DNA of 64,000 nucleotides from DATFNI01 sp963787205 (GTDB lineage Bacteria; Bacteroidota; Rhodothermia; Balneolales; DATFMH01), in contig CAWBCD010000004.1 of NCBI GenBank assembly GCA_963787205.1, positions 62,001 through 126,000 of the forward strand, in the 5' to 3' direction. Position numbers and translations under genes: made by a program. Positions 47,874-56,435 of this stretch are shown here, piece after piece (position 1 is the stretch's first letter; every line of letters starts with the position of its first letter). Below the pieces are notes generated by a model. It did not search any database and was not told where the DNA came from. It was given only the letters and a program-made list of their open reading frames with translations.

Positions 47874-48428
47874 CTAGGTGGCCCAGGCTTTGTCGCCCTT
47901 TTTGTAGGGGATGTCGCCTTCGTATTTGCCGGGTACAGCGACGTAACGGAGGGCTTTGGTGGCTCCAGGCTCCGAGGTAAAATACCCCCAGAGTGTCAGT
48001 TGTTTCATCATCAGGAAATAATGGGGCGTATCTTTTCCCTTTGAATCATGCGCCTGCTTGTCCAATTCAGAAAGAAAACTGTATCGTTGTTCAGTCGAAA
48101 GATCTGTAAATGCCTTGCCGTATTTTTGTTTGCAATCAGCGCGAAATCTGGTAATCCCATCCGTAAAGATCTTTTGCTCTCCGGGACTATAGCAATCAGT
48201 AACAATTGTCTTCATGAACTCCCCGATTTTGGCGTCCATCGCACCGGGCGAGGTCGAGGTGACCGGAATGATGGTATCCCCGATATTATCCAAAAGAGAT
48301 ATATCATCCGGATCAAACAAACTTGTCTTCTTGCCGCTGGCACTGCAGCCGGTTAAAAACGCATTGGCACCGAATATGGTACCGCCAAATAATAAAGCCA
48401 ACGTTGATAGAGCTTCTCTTCTGTTCAT
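47874..48428 (-). CDS. Gluconate 2-dehydrogenase subunit 3 family protein
   Basis: 184 aa. N-terminus NRREALSTLALLFGGTIFG has a twin-arginine-like start followed by a hydrophobic stretch, as in the small 'hitch-hiker' subunits that export GMC partners through Tat. DPDDISLLDNIGDTIIPVT and PGAMDAKIGEFMKTIV are family hallmarks; MNRREAL also gives a TGCSA lipobox-like site (FLTGC). It follows the GMC gene by 149 bases. Function: folding and export of the flavoprotein subunit in the periplasm. Confidence 0.88.
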   Translation of the reverse strand: MNRREALSTLALLFGGTIFGANAFLTGCSASGKKTSLFDPDDISLLDNIGDTIIPVTSTSPGAMDAKIGEFMKTIVTDCYSPGEQKIFTDGITRFRADCKQKYGKAFTDLSTEQRYSFLSELDKQAHDSKGKDTPHYFLMMKQLTLWGYFTSEPGATKALRYVAVPGKYEGDIPYKKGDKAWAT

Positions 48429-48467
48429 AGATTTAAAATTATTGATGTATTACATCTTTTTGACTCA

Positions 48468-48577
48468 TTGAATATTGAACACCGAACATTGAATTTCGAA
48501 TTATGACGGTTCAGATGATGGGAAGTACTATTTATTTCTACATCCATCATTCAACGTTCGATATTCGACCTTCAACT
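48468..48577. repeat. Inverted arrays of degenerate heptads
   Basis: Plus strand 48468-48502: five YYGAAYW heptads (TTGAATA, TTGAACA, CCGAACA, TTGAATT, TCGAATT). Minus strand about 48550-48577: four like heptads (TTGAAGG, TCGAATA, TCGAACG, TTGAATG). The two arms face each other across about 50 bases and could form a long imperfect cruciform in the spacer between the GMC and subunit-3 genes. Confidence 0.75.
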
Positions 48578-50328
48578 CAGAGATTGCCTTTTTTTAGTTC
48601 GTCCACAGCATAATTGGCAGCCCTGGCTGTCAGGGCCATGTACGTGACCGAGGGATTTTGACAGGCCGAAGAGGTCATGCAGGCTCCGTCGGTCACGAAC
48701 ACGTTTGTGGCACTCCATACCTGGTTATGCTCATTGAGCACCGACGTCTTCGGGTCGCGCCCCATCCTGGCTGTTCCCATCTCGTGTATGTCGAGTCCGG
48801 GGGCCTGATGCGTGTTATGCTGGCGAATGTTCTTGAAACCGGCCCTGTCGAGCATCTCGGCGCCGCTGTCAAGGATGTCTTTGAGCATATTATCTTCATT
48901 GGCGCGATACTCGCAGTCGATTTCAAGCATCGGTATTCCCCACTCGTCCTTCTTATCCTTGCTCAGGCTCACCTTATTTTCATAGTAAGGAAGACACTCG
49001 CCCATGCCCGTCAGTCCAAACTGCCAGGGTCCTGCCTGGGTAAGTTGTTCCTTAAACTCCTTGCCGATTCCGATCTCACCATTTCCACGGCCCCAATTCT
49101 GTCTTGATCCGCCGCCCGAATAAGCATAACCCCTAAGGAAACCTTTCTGCTTGTCATTGCCAACGTTCCGATACCTGGGCAGGTACACACCGGTCGGTCT
49201 TCTGCCATAATAATAGTGGTCCTCAAAACCATCGAAATCAGCCGAAATGCGTCCCCGGTAATTATGATCCATTAGGTTATGACCCAGCACCCCGCTATCG
49301 TTACCGAGTCCGTTCGGGAAACGCCCGGATGTCGAGTTAAGCAGGATCAGTGTTGAGTTGATGGTACTTCCATTGACAAAAACGATCCGGGAGTAAAACT
49401 CGGTCATTTCCTTTGTATTGGCATCAATGACACGGACACCCGTTGCCTTCTGCTTCTCTTCATCATAAATGAGAGAGTGAACCACCGAAAAGGGTCGCAG
49501 GGTAAGATTTCCGGTCTTTTGAGCTGCCGGAAGCGTCGCAGAGTTGCTGCTGAAATACCCGCTGAAGGGACAACCCCGTGCGCAAAGATTCCGGTACTGG
49601 CACGGCCCCCTTCCAAGATGGGCTTGTGAAAGATTAGCTGTTCGTGAAATGATCAGGTGCCGGTCGGGGTAGATCGATTCCAGCTTCTGTTTGAAATACT
49701 TCTCCAGGACATTCATCTCCATAGGCGGGAGAAACTCGCCATCCGGAACCACGGGAATGTGATCACGGTTGCCGCTGATGCCAACGAATTTCTCAACGTA
49801 GGAATACCAGGGTGCGATATCTTTATACCGGATAGGCCAGTCGACGGCAATACCTTCTTTCAGGTTGGCCTCGAAGTCCAGGTCGCTCCATCGCTGGGTC
49901 CACCTGGCCCACATCAGCGACTTCCCGCCAACCTGGTACCCGCGAATCCAGTCGTAAGGTTTTACCTGAACGTATGGATGTTCATCATCCTTGACAAAAA
50001 ACTGTTCGGTGGATTCATTGAAAGCATAGCATCGATTGATAATCGGGTTCTTCTCCTTCTCCTCCCGGGGCATCTCAAGACGGTGAGGAAAACCCCATGG
50101 CGGCGTCATCGCGGTGGTATAATCTGTGATATGCTCAACATTCCTGCCGCGTTCAAGTACCAGCGTCTTTAATCCCTTCTCACACAGCTCTTTTGCCGCC
50201 CAACCACCTGTAATACCCGACCCGATGACAATGGCATCATATGTATTTTGCCTGTGACCTTTACCACCGAGGTTAACCGTTTTTATGGAATCGCTTCCAT
50301 TATTTTGTAAATCTCTATCTGATCCCAT
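48577..50328 (-). CDS. GMC-family FAD oxidoreductase (sugar dehydrogenase-like)
   Basis: 583 aa. Rossmann motif VIGSGITGGWAAKELCEKGL near residue 35 binds FAD; GYQVGGKSLMWARWTQRWSD and the Cys-containing CQYRNLCARGCPFSGYF follow; C-terminal HEMGTARMGRDPKTSVLNEH carries the catalytic His. With the subunit-3 protein it forms a periplasmic sugar or sugar-acid dehydrogenase, related to glucoside 3-dehydrogenases and bacterial FAD-glucose dehydrogenase. A cytochrome c electron-accepting subunit is not present here. Placed at the edge of the GH island, it may oxidise released sugars. Confidence 0.9.
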   Translation of the reverse strand: MGSDRDLQNNGSDSIKTVNLGGKGHRQNTYDAIVIGSGITGGWAAKELCEKGLKTLVLERGRNVEHITDYTTAMTPPWGFPHRLEMPREEKEKNPIINRCYAFNESTEQFFVKDDEHPYVQVKPYDWIRGYQVGGKSLMWARWTQRWSDLDFEANLKEGIAVDWPIRYKDIAPWYSYVEKFVGISGNRDHIPVVPDGEFLPPMEMNVLEKYFKQKLESIYPDRHLIISRTANLSQAHLGRGPCQYRNLCARGCPFSGYFSSNSATLPAAQKTGNLTLRPFSVVHSLIYDEEKQKATGVRVIDANTKEMTEFYSRIVFVNGSTINSTLILLNSTSGRFPNGLGNDSGVLGHNLMDHNYRGRISADFDGFEDHYYYGRRPTGVYLPRYRNVGNDKQKGFLRGYAYSGGGSRQNWGRGNGEIGIGKEFKEQLTQAGPWQFGLTGMGECLPYYENKVSLSKDKKDEWGIPMLEIDCEYRANEDNMLKDILDSGAEMLDRAGFKNIRQHNTHQAPGLDIHEMGTARMGRDPKTSVLNEHNQVWSATNVFVTDGACMTSSACQNPSVTYMALTARAANYAVDELKKGNL

Positions 50329-50483
50329 AAGACAACTAATTGATGGATAACGAATTATTATTACGTAACTCGAATAATTATGCTTTTACAGACCAAAGAA
50401 ATCCATTCAGCAATAATTAGCTTCTATATAAATCAGATCTATGATAATATCAATATTTGTAGTGAGTTAGTTGTTAGTTTATA

Positions 50484-50527
50484 GGTGTTAAAGGTGTTAA
50501 AGGTGTTAAAGGTGTTAAAGTGTTAAA
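50484..50527. repeat. 9-bp tandem repeat
   Basis: Four exact GGTGTTAAA units followed by a shortened fifth (GTGTTAAA). Confidence 0.9.
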
Positions 50528-50656
50528 GCGGTCAGCGGTCAGCGGTTAAAAAGAGAAATTTGAGCATTAGTTATTGGAAATTAGGTTATTAAGTTATAGC
50601 GTGGACAGTCTTCCTGTGAAGTCTGACCACGCCTCTTCCTGCCCTCTATATAACGT

Positions 50657-50680
50657 CCTGACTCCTGACTCCTGACTCCT
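50657..50680. repeat. 7-bp tandem repeat
   Basis: Three exact CCTGACT units plus CCT, ending 3 bases before the nitroreductase stop at 50684. Confidence 0.85.
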
Positions 50681-50683
50681 TTA

Positions 50684-51275
50684 TCAATCCCCATTATTTT
50701 CCGGATATCCTACTGTCTGGCCAAAAAGTACGCGCTGACCTGGTCTCAGCTTTAGCCGCTCGGTCAAGGCCTGTCTGTTGCAGTTGTGAAACCACACTGC
50801 GAGGCCTTGTGAAGCCGCAAAGAGGTACACATTCTGGGCTATGAGGCCTGTATCAACATAGTAATAGGCCTTCTGAATCTCCGGATCATAGAGTCCTGGT
50901 TCCGGGTAGCCGGCCTTGTTGAATTTCTCGATATCAACGACATAAATGAACTGAATAGGTGCAGGTCCTGCTGCCGACATCTGTCCGGGACCAAGAGCCA
51001 GCATACGCAAGTCACCTTCGCACACGGGCATCAATAAATGAGAAGATTCATCATAATGATAAACTCCTTCCACCATTGCCACATAGATGCTGATTTCTTG
51101 TGAATTGCTTGCCGATGCCGCTGTTCTTCCTGAAATTCCGAACGGCCCTTCTTTCCTGTTCATCCCGGGGTGCCGGCAATACTATTGGTATAATAGTGCT
51201 AACCTGCATTTTGTTACCCGAAGATTGTTCTGAAAATTTTGCGGATATTTTCGGATTCATTTCATCCTCTCTCAT
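50684..51275 (-). pseudogene. Broken nitroreductase (SagB/ThcOx-like) gene
   Basis: The 3' frame gives the C-terminal two-thirds of an FMN nitroreductase: GRTAASASNSQEISIYVAM, EGVYHYDESSHLLMPV, YVDTGLIAQNVYLFAASQGL and GQTVGYP. The upstream frame supplies the usual N-terminal ...IVLPAP, which joins to GMNRKEGPF only by removing one base from the run of four G (plus strand) at 51167-51170. Between GPF and GISGRT the RR-S-R FMN-binding helix and about 35-40 residues expected in the family are missing. So it carries a frameshift and an internal deletion. No signal peptide is visible. Likely non-functional. Confidence 0.7.
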
Positions 51276-51374
51276 TTCATCTTATTACCAGTCTTTCAGA
51301 TAGGTGATTGAGATATACTGGTATGATGCAGGAGAATATTTACAAATACTGTGGAATCTTATACCTAACTAAGG

Positions 51375-52064
51375 TTATTTTTGGGGCAACTTGTTTAAAT
51401 ATTTACGGCTAATCTCGTCGACATCAGACTTCCAGTCGTTCTCGTGAATATCCTTATGAAAATCATCCAGCTTATTTAAAATGGTAAGCAGCTCGATCTT
51501 TTCGTCTGTTCTAAGGTTCCCTGATACAATACGTGAAACCTTATCCATTTTAGCAAATGTCGTAAGTAGTAATTCTTTGCCATCATCCGTAATCTTTACG
51601 CGCTTCGATCGCCGGTCATCCGGATCGTTGTACTCCTCTATTAGTCCATTCTTTAGCAGCCGTTTTATAATCTCATTCCCGGACGTAATCTCAAGTAAGT
51701 TGTGATTGCTCAGTTCTGTCTTCGTCATGCTTTCCCGGTAGGCCAGGGAAGCCAGGAAGCCAAAATCGTCCATGGTCACAAGAGAAATACCATCGAGGGC
51801 ATATTTCGTGTAGTGTTTTGCGTATTTGAAAAGACTGGTTAACAACGTTGAGATCTTAGCTTCCATCGTGTAGTCAAAACCAAGTATTTGTTTTGAATCG
51901 GTGACTTTCTCTTGTCCGGGTTTTACCGGGTATCCCTCACTGTCCAGATAAGCATTAAGCCACAGTGTGAATGAAAGCAAATCAAACTTATCCCCTGCCG
52001 ATTCCTCTTCAAATCGCCCGATCAATTCGATTACCTCCTTAAGCAAATCATACCGCCTGTTCAT
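51375..52064 (-). CDS. MarR-family transcriptional regulator
   Basis: 229 aa, longer than a typical MarR (about 140-160). The C-terminal half (about 85-190) has the winged helix-turn-helix: MTKTELSNHNLLEITSGNEI as the recognition region and YNDPDDRRSKRVKITDDGKE as the wing with the conserved Asp-Arg pair. The extra N-terminal 80 residues (RFEEESAGDKFDLLSFTLWL) are of unknown role. Divergent from the ABC exporter operon with a 219-base AT-rich spacer, so it probably represses that operon. Confidence 0.88.
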   Translation of the reverse strand: MNRRYDLLKEVIELIGRFEEESAGDKFDLLSFTLWLNAYLDSEGYPVKPGQEKVTDSKQILGFDYTMEAKISTLLTSLFKYAKHYTKYALDGISLVTMDDFGFLASLAYRESMTKTELSNHNLLEITSGNEIIKRLLKNGLIEEYNDPDDRRSKRVKITDDGKELLLTTFAKMDKVSRIVSGNLRTDEKIELLTILNKLDDFHKDIHENDWKSDVDEISRKYLNKLPQK

Positions 52065-52163
52065 AATGGTACCCGATTATTCTTATTAAAATGAACGAAA
52101 CACAAACCGCCCAGGATAACCATACCCCCGGGCATCTTATACGATGGCGTATTTAATCGTGGA

Positions 52164-52197
52164 TATAATATAATGATATCGTAATAAATATATTATA
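52164..52197. promoter_or_regulatory. Candidate MarR operator
   Basis: Perfect 9-bp inverted repeat TATAATATA/TATATTATA spaced by 16 bases in the MarR-exporter spacer. Such AT-only repeats arise easily by chance here, so confidence is low. Confidence 0.3.
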
Positions 52198-52283
52198 CAA
52201 TTATGTTTACATTGTATTTTTATACATAATCACCTATCATTGGTTATTCACTTTGAACATCAGAAAATTCAGGCCATCTCAAT

Positions 52284-52961
52284 ATGGGCAGAGTTGTTGC
52301 GGAATTACAGGATGTCACGAAAGAATTTAAAAGTGGCGATACTATTGTACAGGCATTGTCTCATACGAGCATTTCCGTGCATCGCAATGAACTCTTACTG
52401 GTCCTGGGTCCGTCCGGGTCCGGCAAAACTACGCTGCTATCATTATTAGGATGCGTCATCTATCCAACAGACGGGAAAGTATTTGTCAATAATATCTGCA
52501 CCAATGACTTAAGTGATGATGAGTTATCCGAGCTGAGGCTCAACAACATCGGTTTCGTTTTTCAGGGCATTAATCTTATCGCTCCTTTGACCGCTCTCGA
52601 AAACGTTCTTTTCCCTCTTCAGTTGATGAGCATTGATGAAAAGGAAGCCAGGAATAAAGCCGAAGATGCTTTGGATATGGTCGGGATGACCGACAGACTC
52701 CATTTCAAACCCAAAGAATTGTCAGGAGGACAGCAGCAACGGGTTGCCATCGCCCGTGCCCTGGTCACGGATCCCCCGCTCATCCTGTGTGATGAGCCAA
52801 CGGCGTCACTCGACCACAAAAATATTGAAATCGTGATGGGCGAACTGAAGGAACTGGCAAAAGAACGTGATAAGGCCCTGATCTGCGTCACCCATGATAT
52901 TCGTCTCAAAGACTACGCAGACAAAATCATCGAACTGGAAAACGGTATGATTCAAAACTGA
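52284..52961 (+). CDS. ABC transporter ATP-binding protein (LolD/DevA-like)
   Basis: 225 aa. Walker A GPSGSGKTTLLS near 46, Q-loop FVFQGINLIAPLTALENV, signature LSGGQQQRVAIARAL, Walker B LILCDEPTASLD and the switch His in CVTHD. It belongs to the MacB/LolD/DevA group that drives FtsX-type permeases. First of four plus-strand genes; 1 base separates its stop from the next start. Confidence 0.95.
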   Translation: MGRVVAELQDVTKEFKSGDTIVQALSHTSISVHRNELLLVLGPSGSGKTTLLSLLGCVIYPTDGKVFVNNICTNDLSDDELSELRLNNIGFVFQGINLIAPLTALENVLFPLQLMSIDEKEARNKAEDALDMVGMTDRLHFKPKELSGGQQQRVAIARALVTDPPLILCDEPTASLDHKNIEIVMGELKELAKERDKALICVTHDIRLKDYADKIIELENGMIQN

Positions 52962-52962
52962 T

Positions 52963-53940
52963 ATGAGTATGAACATCATTACACAAAGACCGGAACTGAT
53001 CCTCAGGCTATGGATAGCTGGTAGCCTGTTCCTTTTTTTGAGTTCCTGCGGCAAGAGTAATCAGAAGCAATCTGTCCCCGACACGACTGCTGTGAATACA
53101 GCCAGCATAAGCATGGTTTCTGGATTTGGAAGGATCGAACCGCTTAAAGACATGATTCAGCTAAGCTCGGAAGTGGACGGGATTGTCATCAGGAAAGTTG
53201 CACAGGAGGGTGATACGCTGGCCAAAGGAGATACCATACTTATTTTAAATCACGCCGAACAAAGATATAAGGTCAAACAGTTGGAAGCTCAGGGCGAGAC
53301 CCAGAGATTGTCGATAAGATCCGTGAAAGCCCAGGTGGATGCTGCTGAAACAACCTATAAAAATAAGAAACAGTATTACGAACGGCTGAAGAAAGCATAT
53401 GAAAACCAGGCGGAGTCAGGACAAAATGTCGATGACGCCCGGCTGGCTTACGACCAGGCCTCCAGCAAGCTGCAGGAGCTCAACGATCAGCTTTTGTCCG
53501 AACAGAGCCGGCAGCGTGAATTACAGGCTGAACTGGACCAGGCGCGAGTCGATCTCGGCCGCAGATTTATCCGGGCGTTGAGCAACGGTACCATACTCAA
53601 CATGGATATAAACCAGGGATCATATGTCAAAGCGTATCAGACATTCGGTGATTTTGCACCTTCCGGTCCGCTGGCAGTGAAAGCGGAGGTCGACGAGTTG
53701 TTTGCCCAAAGGCTAAAGCTCGGACAAAAAGCGAAGATTAGCCTGTATGCGCAACAGGACACCGTGGCAACCGGAAAAATTGTGTACATGGCCCCTGCCC
53801 TCAGCAAAAAATCCATTTTCTCAGATCAGCCTTCGGATTTCGAAGACCGAAGAGTTCGTAAAGTGACAATCGCCCTGCTCACGCATAAACCGGTCCTGAT
53901 CGGATCGCGCGTCAATGCATTCATCCAAATAAGCCAATAG
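52963..53940 (+). CDS. HlyD/DevB-type membrane-fusion lipoprotein
   Basis: 325 aa. Signal with lipobox LFLFLSSC (about 24-31). Biotinyl-lipoyl-like half motifs flank a coiled-coil (about 105-200; QAESGQNVDDARLAYDQASS), followed by a beta-barrel domain (RFIRALSNGTILNMDINQGS). It bridges the inner-membrane ABC permease and the outer-membrane channel. Lipidation suggests a periplasmic anchor rather than a transmembrane helix. Stop is 4 bases before the permease start. Confidence 0.92.
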   Translation: MSMNIITQRPELILRLWIAGSLFLFLSSCGKSNQKQSVPDTTAVNTASISMVSGFGRIEPLKDMIQLSSEVDGIVIRKVAQEGDTLAKGDTILILNHAEQRYKVKQLEAQGETQRLSIRSVKAQVDAAETTYKNKKQYYERLKKAYENQAESGQNVDDARLAYDQASSKLQELNDQLLSEQSRQRELQAELDQARVDLGRRFIRALSNGTILNMDINQGSYVKAYQTFGDFAPSGPLAVKAEVDELFAQRLKLGQKAKISLYAQQDTVATGKIVYMAPALSKKSIFSDQPSDFEDRRVRKVTIALLTHKPVLIGSRVNAFIQISQ

Positions 53941-53944
53941 AACG

Positions 53945-55066
53945 ATGCTCAGAACAGCCTGGCGATTTATGATGTACGACAAACCAAAATCGATTGGTGC
54001 GATTTTAGGTGTTATCGTGGCAATCTTTCTGATTGGCCAGCAAAGTGGAATTTTTGTTTTTCTCACCGGAACCATGTCGGGACTTATCAATCATTCCGGT
54101 GTGAATGTCTGGGTAGTTGATCACTCGGTGACCGATGTCAACCGGCTGTCCGATCTGGATGTGCGTATAGGAAACGAATTACATTCCATCGAAGGTGTAA
54201 AAAATGTCTATCCGCTCGTTGTTGCTGCCTCCGTGCTTAAGACGGAAAGTGGGAACACCTCGCCAGTAGTACTGATTGGCTCAGAGCCCCCCTATTTCGT
54301 TGGAGGCCCTTGGAATATCTACAAGGGGACTGATAAAGCCCTGATGCAGGAAGGTTCTGTTTCAGCAGATAAGTTTGATATCCAAAGTTTGAAAGGATTA
54401 AAATTCGGAGACAAGCTGGAAATCGGCGGAAAACTTGTTCAATTAAACATGCTGACTAATGGTGCCCGCGGGTTTGGTTCCAATTACGTTTTCACGACAC
54501 TCGGCCGAGCCCGATACCTTGGAAAGTTTCCTCCCAACAAAGTGAGTGCCTACCTCGTAAATGTGACCAATCCCGACTCTGTCAATGAGGTTGTTCATAG
54601 AATTAACAGGACAATCACCGGAGTGCGGGCATGGCCGTCAAAGGCATTCTCTTCATCGACGGTCGGAAGTATCCTTTCATCAAGTGGAATCGGTGCCTCG
54701 ATTGGAACATTGATTCTTTTTGCCGTCATCTCTGGTATCGTCATAATCGGGTTAACACTCTATTCGTCTGCCATAGACCGGCTTAAGGATTATGCAACAA
54801 TGAAAGCGATAGGCGCAAAGAATGGCTATATCACCAAACTGATCGTGATACAGGCGCTGATAATCGCCACCATTGGATTTGCCATCGCAGGAGTACTGAT
54901 GGAAGGATTTCGTCAAGGTATTCAAAATGCCGGTGTTCGATATCACTACACGCTGTTGGAGTGGGTTGTCTTTTTCATCATCACACTGATCATTTCGCTA
55001 TCGGGTTCGCTATTCGCATCCCGGCGGGTTCGCAAAGTTGAACCGGCCAGAATTTTCAGAGCATAA
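53945..55066 (+). CDS. FtsX-like ABC permease (DevC-like)
   Basis: 373 aa. One N-terminal membrane segment (IGAILGVIVAIFLIGQQSGI), a periplasmic domain of about 220 residues (NVWVVDHSVTDVNRLSDLDV), and three C-terminal segments in the FtsX fold (ASIGTLILFAVISGIVIIGL; ATMKAIGAKNGYI). This is the DevC-type topology. With DevA/DevB-like neighbours it should export a lipid, peptide or drug-like molecule; substrate unknown. Confidence 0.93.
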   Translation: MLRTAWRFMMYDKPKSIGAILGVIVAIFLIGQQSGIFVFLTGTMSGLINHSGVNVWVVDHSVTDVNRLSDLDVRIGNELHSIEGVKNVYPLVVAASVLKTESGNTSPVVLIGSEPPYFVGGPWNIYKGTDKALMQEGSVSADKFDIQSLKGLKFGDKLEIGGKLVQLNMLTNGARGFGSNYVFTTLGRARYLGKFPPNKVSAYLVNVTNPDSVNEVVHRINRTITGVRAWPSKAFSSSTVGSILSSSGIGASIGTLILFAVISGIVIIGLTLYSSAIDRLKDYATMKAIGAKNGYITKLIVIQALIIATIGFAIAGVLMEGFRQGIQNAGVRYHYTLLEWVVFFIITLIISLSGSLFASRRVRKVEPARIFRA

Positions 55067-55076
55067 ACGATCTCCC

Positions 55077-56426
55077 ATGCATAACCACAGATTTCACTTA
55101 GGATTCATATCTCTTCTACTGTTGTTAACGGTTTTTCCACTGACGACGCAGGCGCAGAATTCCGTGACAACCATGAGCCTGAATCAAGCCATAACATACG
55201 GAATCAAACATCGAACGGATATGATAAATGCCCGCCTGGACATCACTTATTCTCAGAACGAGACGAAAAGGCAGATCCGTCGCTATTTACCACAAATCAC
55301 GGCAACCGCCGATTATCGCAATTACCTGAAATTGCCGACAACTATCCTGCCCGGCGCCATCATAGGTAAGCCCGGAGAGAACATCAGGGTTAAGTTTGGT
55401 TCCAAAAACGATATCAACGCCGGGATCAAGGCTGAACAGGAAATATTTGATCCGTCACTGATCTCCTCCATTCAGACATCTAAGGTTAATGAGCATCTGG
55501 TAGAGAACCAGGTAACCCTGCATAAAAAGAATACCGAGTTGCTGATACGGCAGGACTACTATACGGCGCTGTTGGCTCGGGAGAAGTCGAATCTTACTAT
55601 AATAAATCTACATAATTATCATAAGTTGTTGGATATCAGCCAGTCCCGTTTGAAAAATAAGCAAATCAATTCATTCAATTATCACCAGATCAACGTTAAG
55701 TATCAGAATCAAAAACAACAGGTCACTGCAGACAGCCTGGACTACATCAACAGCCTGGCGCAGCTTAAACTGGATATTGGATTCCCTCCTTCACAACGCC
55801 TGAGTTTGAGTGACTCATCCCTCATACAATCAGTCTCTGCCAATTCATCGTTTATCAATAGTACCTCGCCGAATATCAATTCGATTCCGGAGTTTAAGTC
55901 ATTACAAATTCAGCAGAATCTGAACGAGAAAAATATCATCGAGAACCATAGAAATTATCTGCCGACATTGAGTGCCTATGTTTTCATCGGCTCTCAGTAT
56001 TTCAATGACCGGCTTGTTCTGACGAATTCACAAAACTGGTACGGAAGCAGTTACATCGGCCTGAACCTGAGCCTGCCGATTTTTGATGGTTTACAAAAGA
56101 GTGCGGAGTCCCAAAATTTGTCGATCAAACAAAAAGAACTGCAAAACCAGATTCAAAATTTCAAACAACAATTTCCTGAACAGGAAACCATTGCCCGTCG
56201 AAACATTGACATTGCCATGCGTAAAGCCTTGATACTTAAATCGGACATGACCCTGACCGAACAGAAGTTATCCATGCAACAAAAGAGATATAATTTAGGA
56301 TTAATCCCACTTGAGGAGCTTCTGAATACAGAGATCCAATACAGTAACGACCAGCAGAATTATCAAGACGCCCTGCAGAATTTGCTGAATGCCCAGCTTC
56401 AGTACACCAACCTGGCCGGGTCGTGA
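55077..56426 (+). CDS. TolC-family outer-membrane efflux protein
   Basis: 449 aa from the ATG at 55077, giving a clean signal peptide (LGFISLLLLLTVFPLTTQAQ); the frame is open back to 55038 inside the permease gene. Two repeats of long helices and beta-strand tips are visible (MSLNQAITYGIKHRTDMINA; NIDIAMRKALILKSDMTLTE; LGLIPLEELLNTEIQYSNDQ). It provides the outer-membrane channel, completing a tripartite exporter. Stop faces the GNAT gene 9 bases away. Confidence 0.92.
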   Translation: MHNHRFHLGFISLLLLLTVFPLTTQAQNSVTTMSLNQAITYGIKHRTDMINARLDITYSQNETKRQIRRYLPQITATADYRNYLKLPTTILPGAIIGKPGENIRVKFGSKNDINAGIKAEQEIFDPSLISSIQTSKVNEHLVENQVTLHKKNTELLIRQDYYTALLAREKSNLTIINLHNYHKLLDISQSRLKNKQINSFNYHQINVKYQNQKQQVTADSLDYINSLAQLKLDIGFPPSQRLSLSDSSLIQSVSANSSFINSTSPNINSIPEFKSLQIQQNLNEKNIIENHRNYLPTLSAYVFIGSQYFNDRLVLTNSQNWYGSSYIGLNLSLPIFDGLQKSAESQNLSIKQKELQNQIQNFKQQFPEQETIARRNIDIAMRKALILKSDMTLTEQKLSMQQKRYNLGLIPLEELLNTEIQYSNDQQNYQDALQNLLNAQLQYTNLAGS

Positions 56427-56435
56427 ACATGATCT

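Larger units (their letters stand above)
50329..50683. other. Intergenic region rich in short tandem repeats
   Basis: 355 bases with no gene. From left to right: AT-rich segment, GGTGTTAAA array (50484-50527), a GGTCAGC doublet (about 50530-50545), an imperfect hairpin with CGTGG/CCACG ends (50599-50633), and a CCTGACT array (50657-50680). Confidence 0.7.

Noticed and set aside
50484..50527. Short regular repeats that could suggest a CRISPR array
   Set aside because: Units are only 9 bases and contiguous with no spacers; no cas genes nearby. It is a minisatellite.
52164..52197. AT-only inverted repeat as a firm MarR operator
   Set aside because: Such repeats are expected in this AT-rich spacer; kept only as a low-confidence feature.
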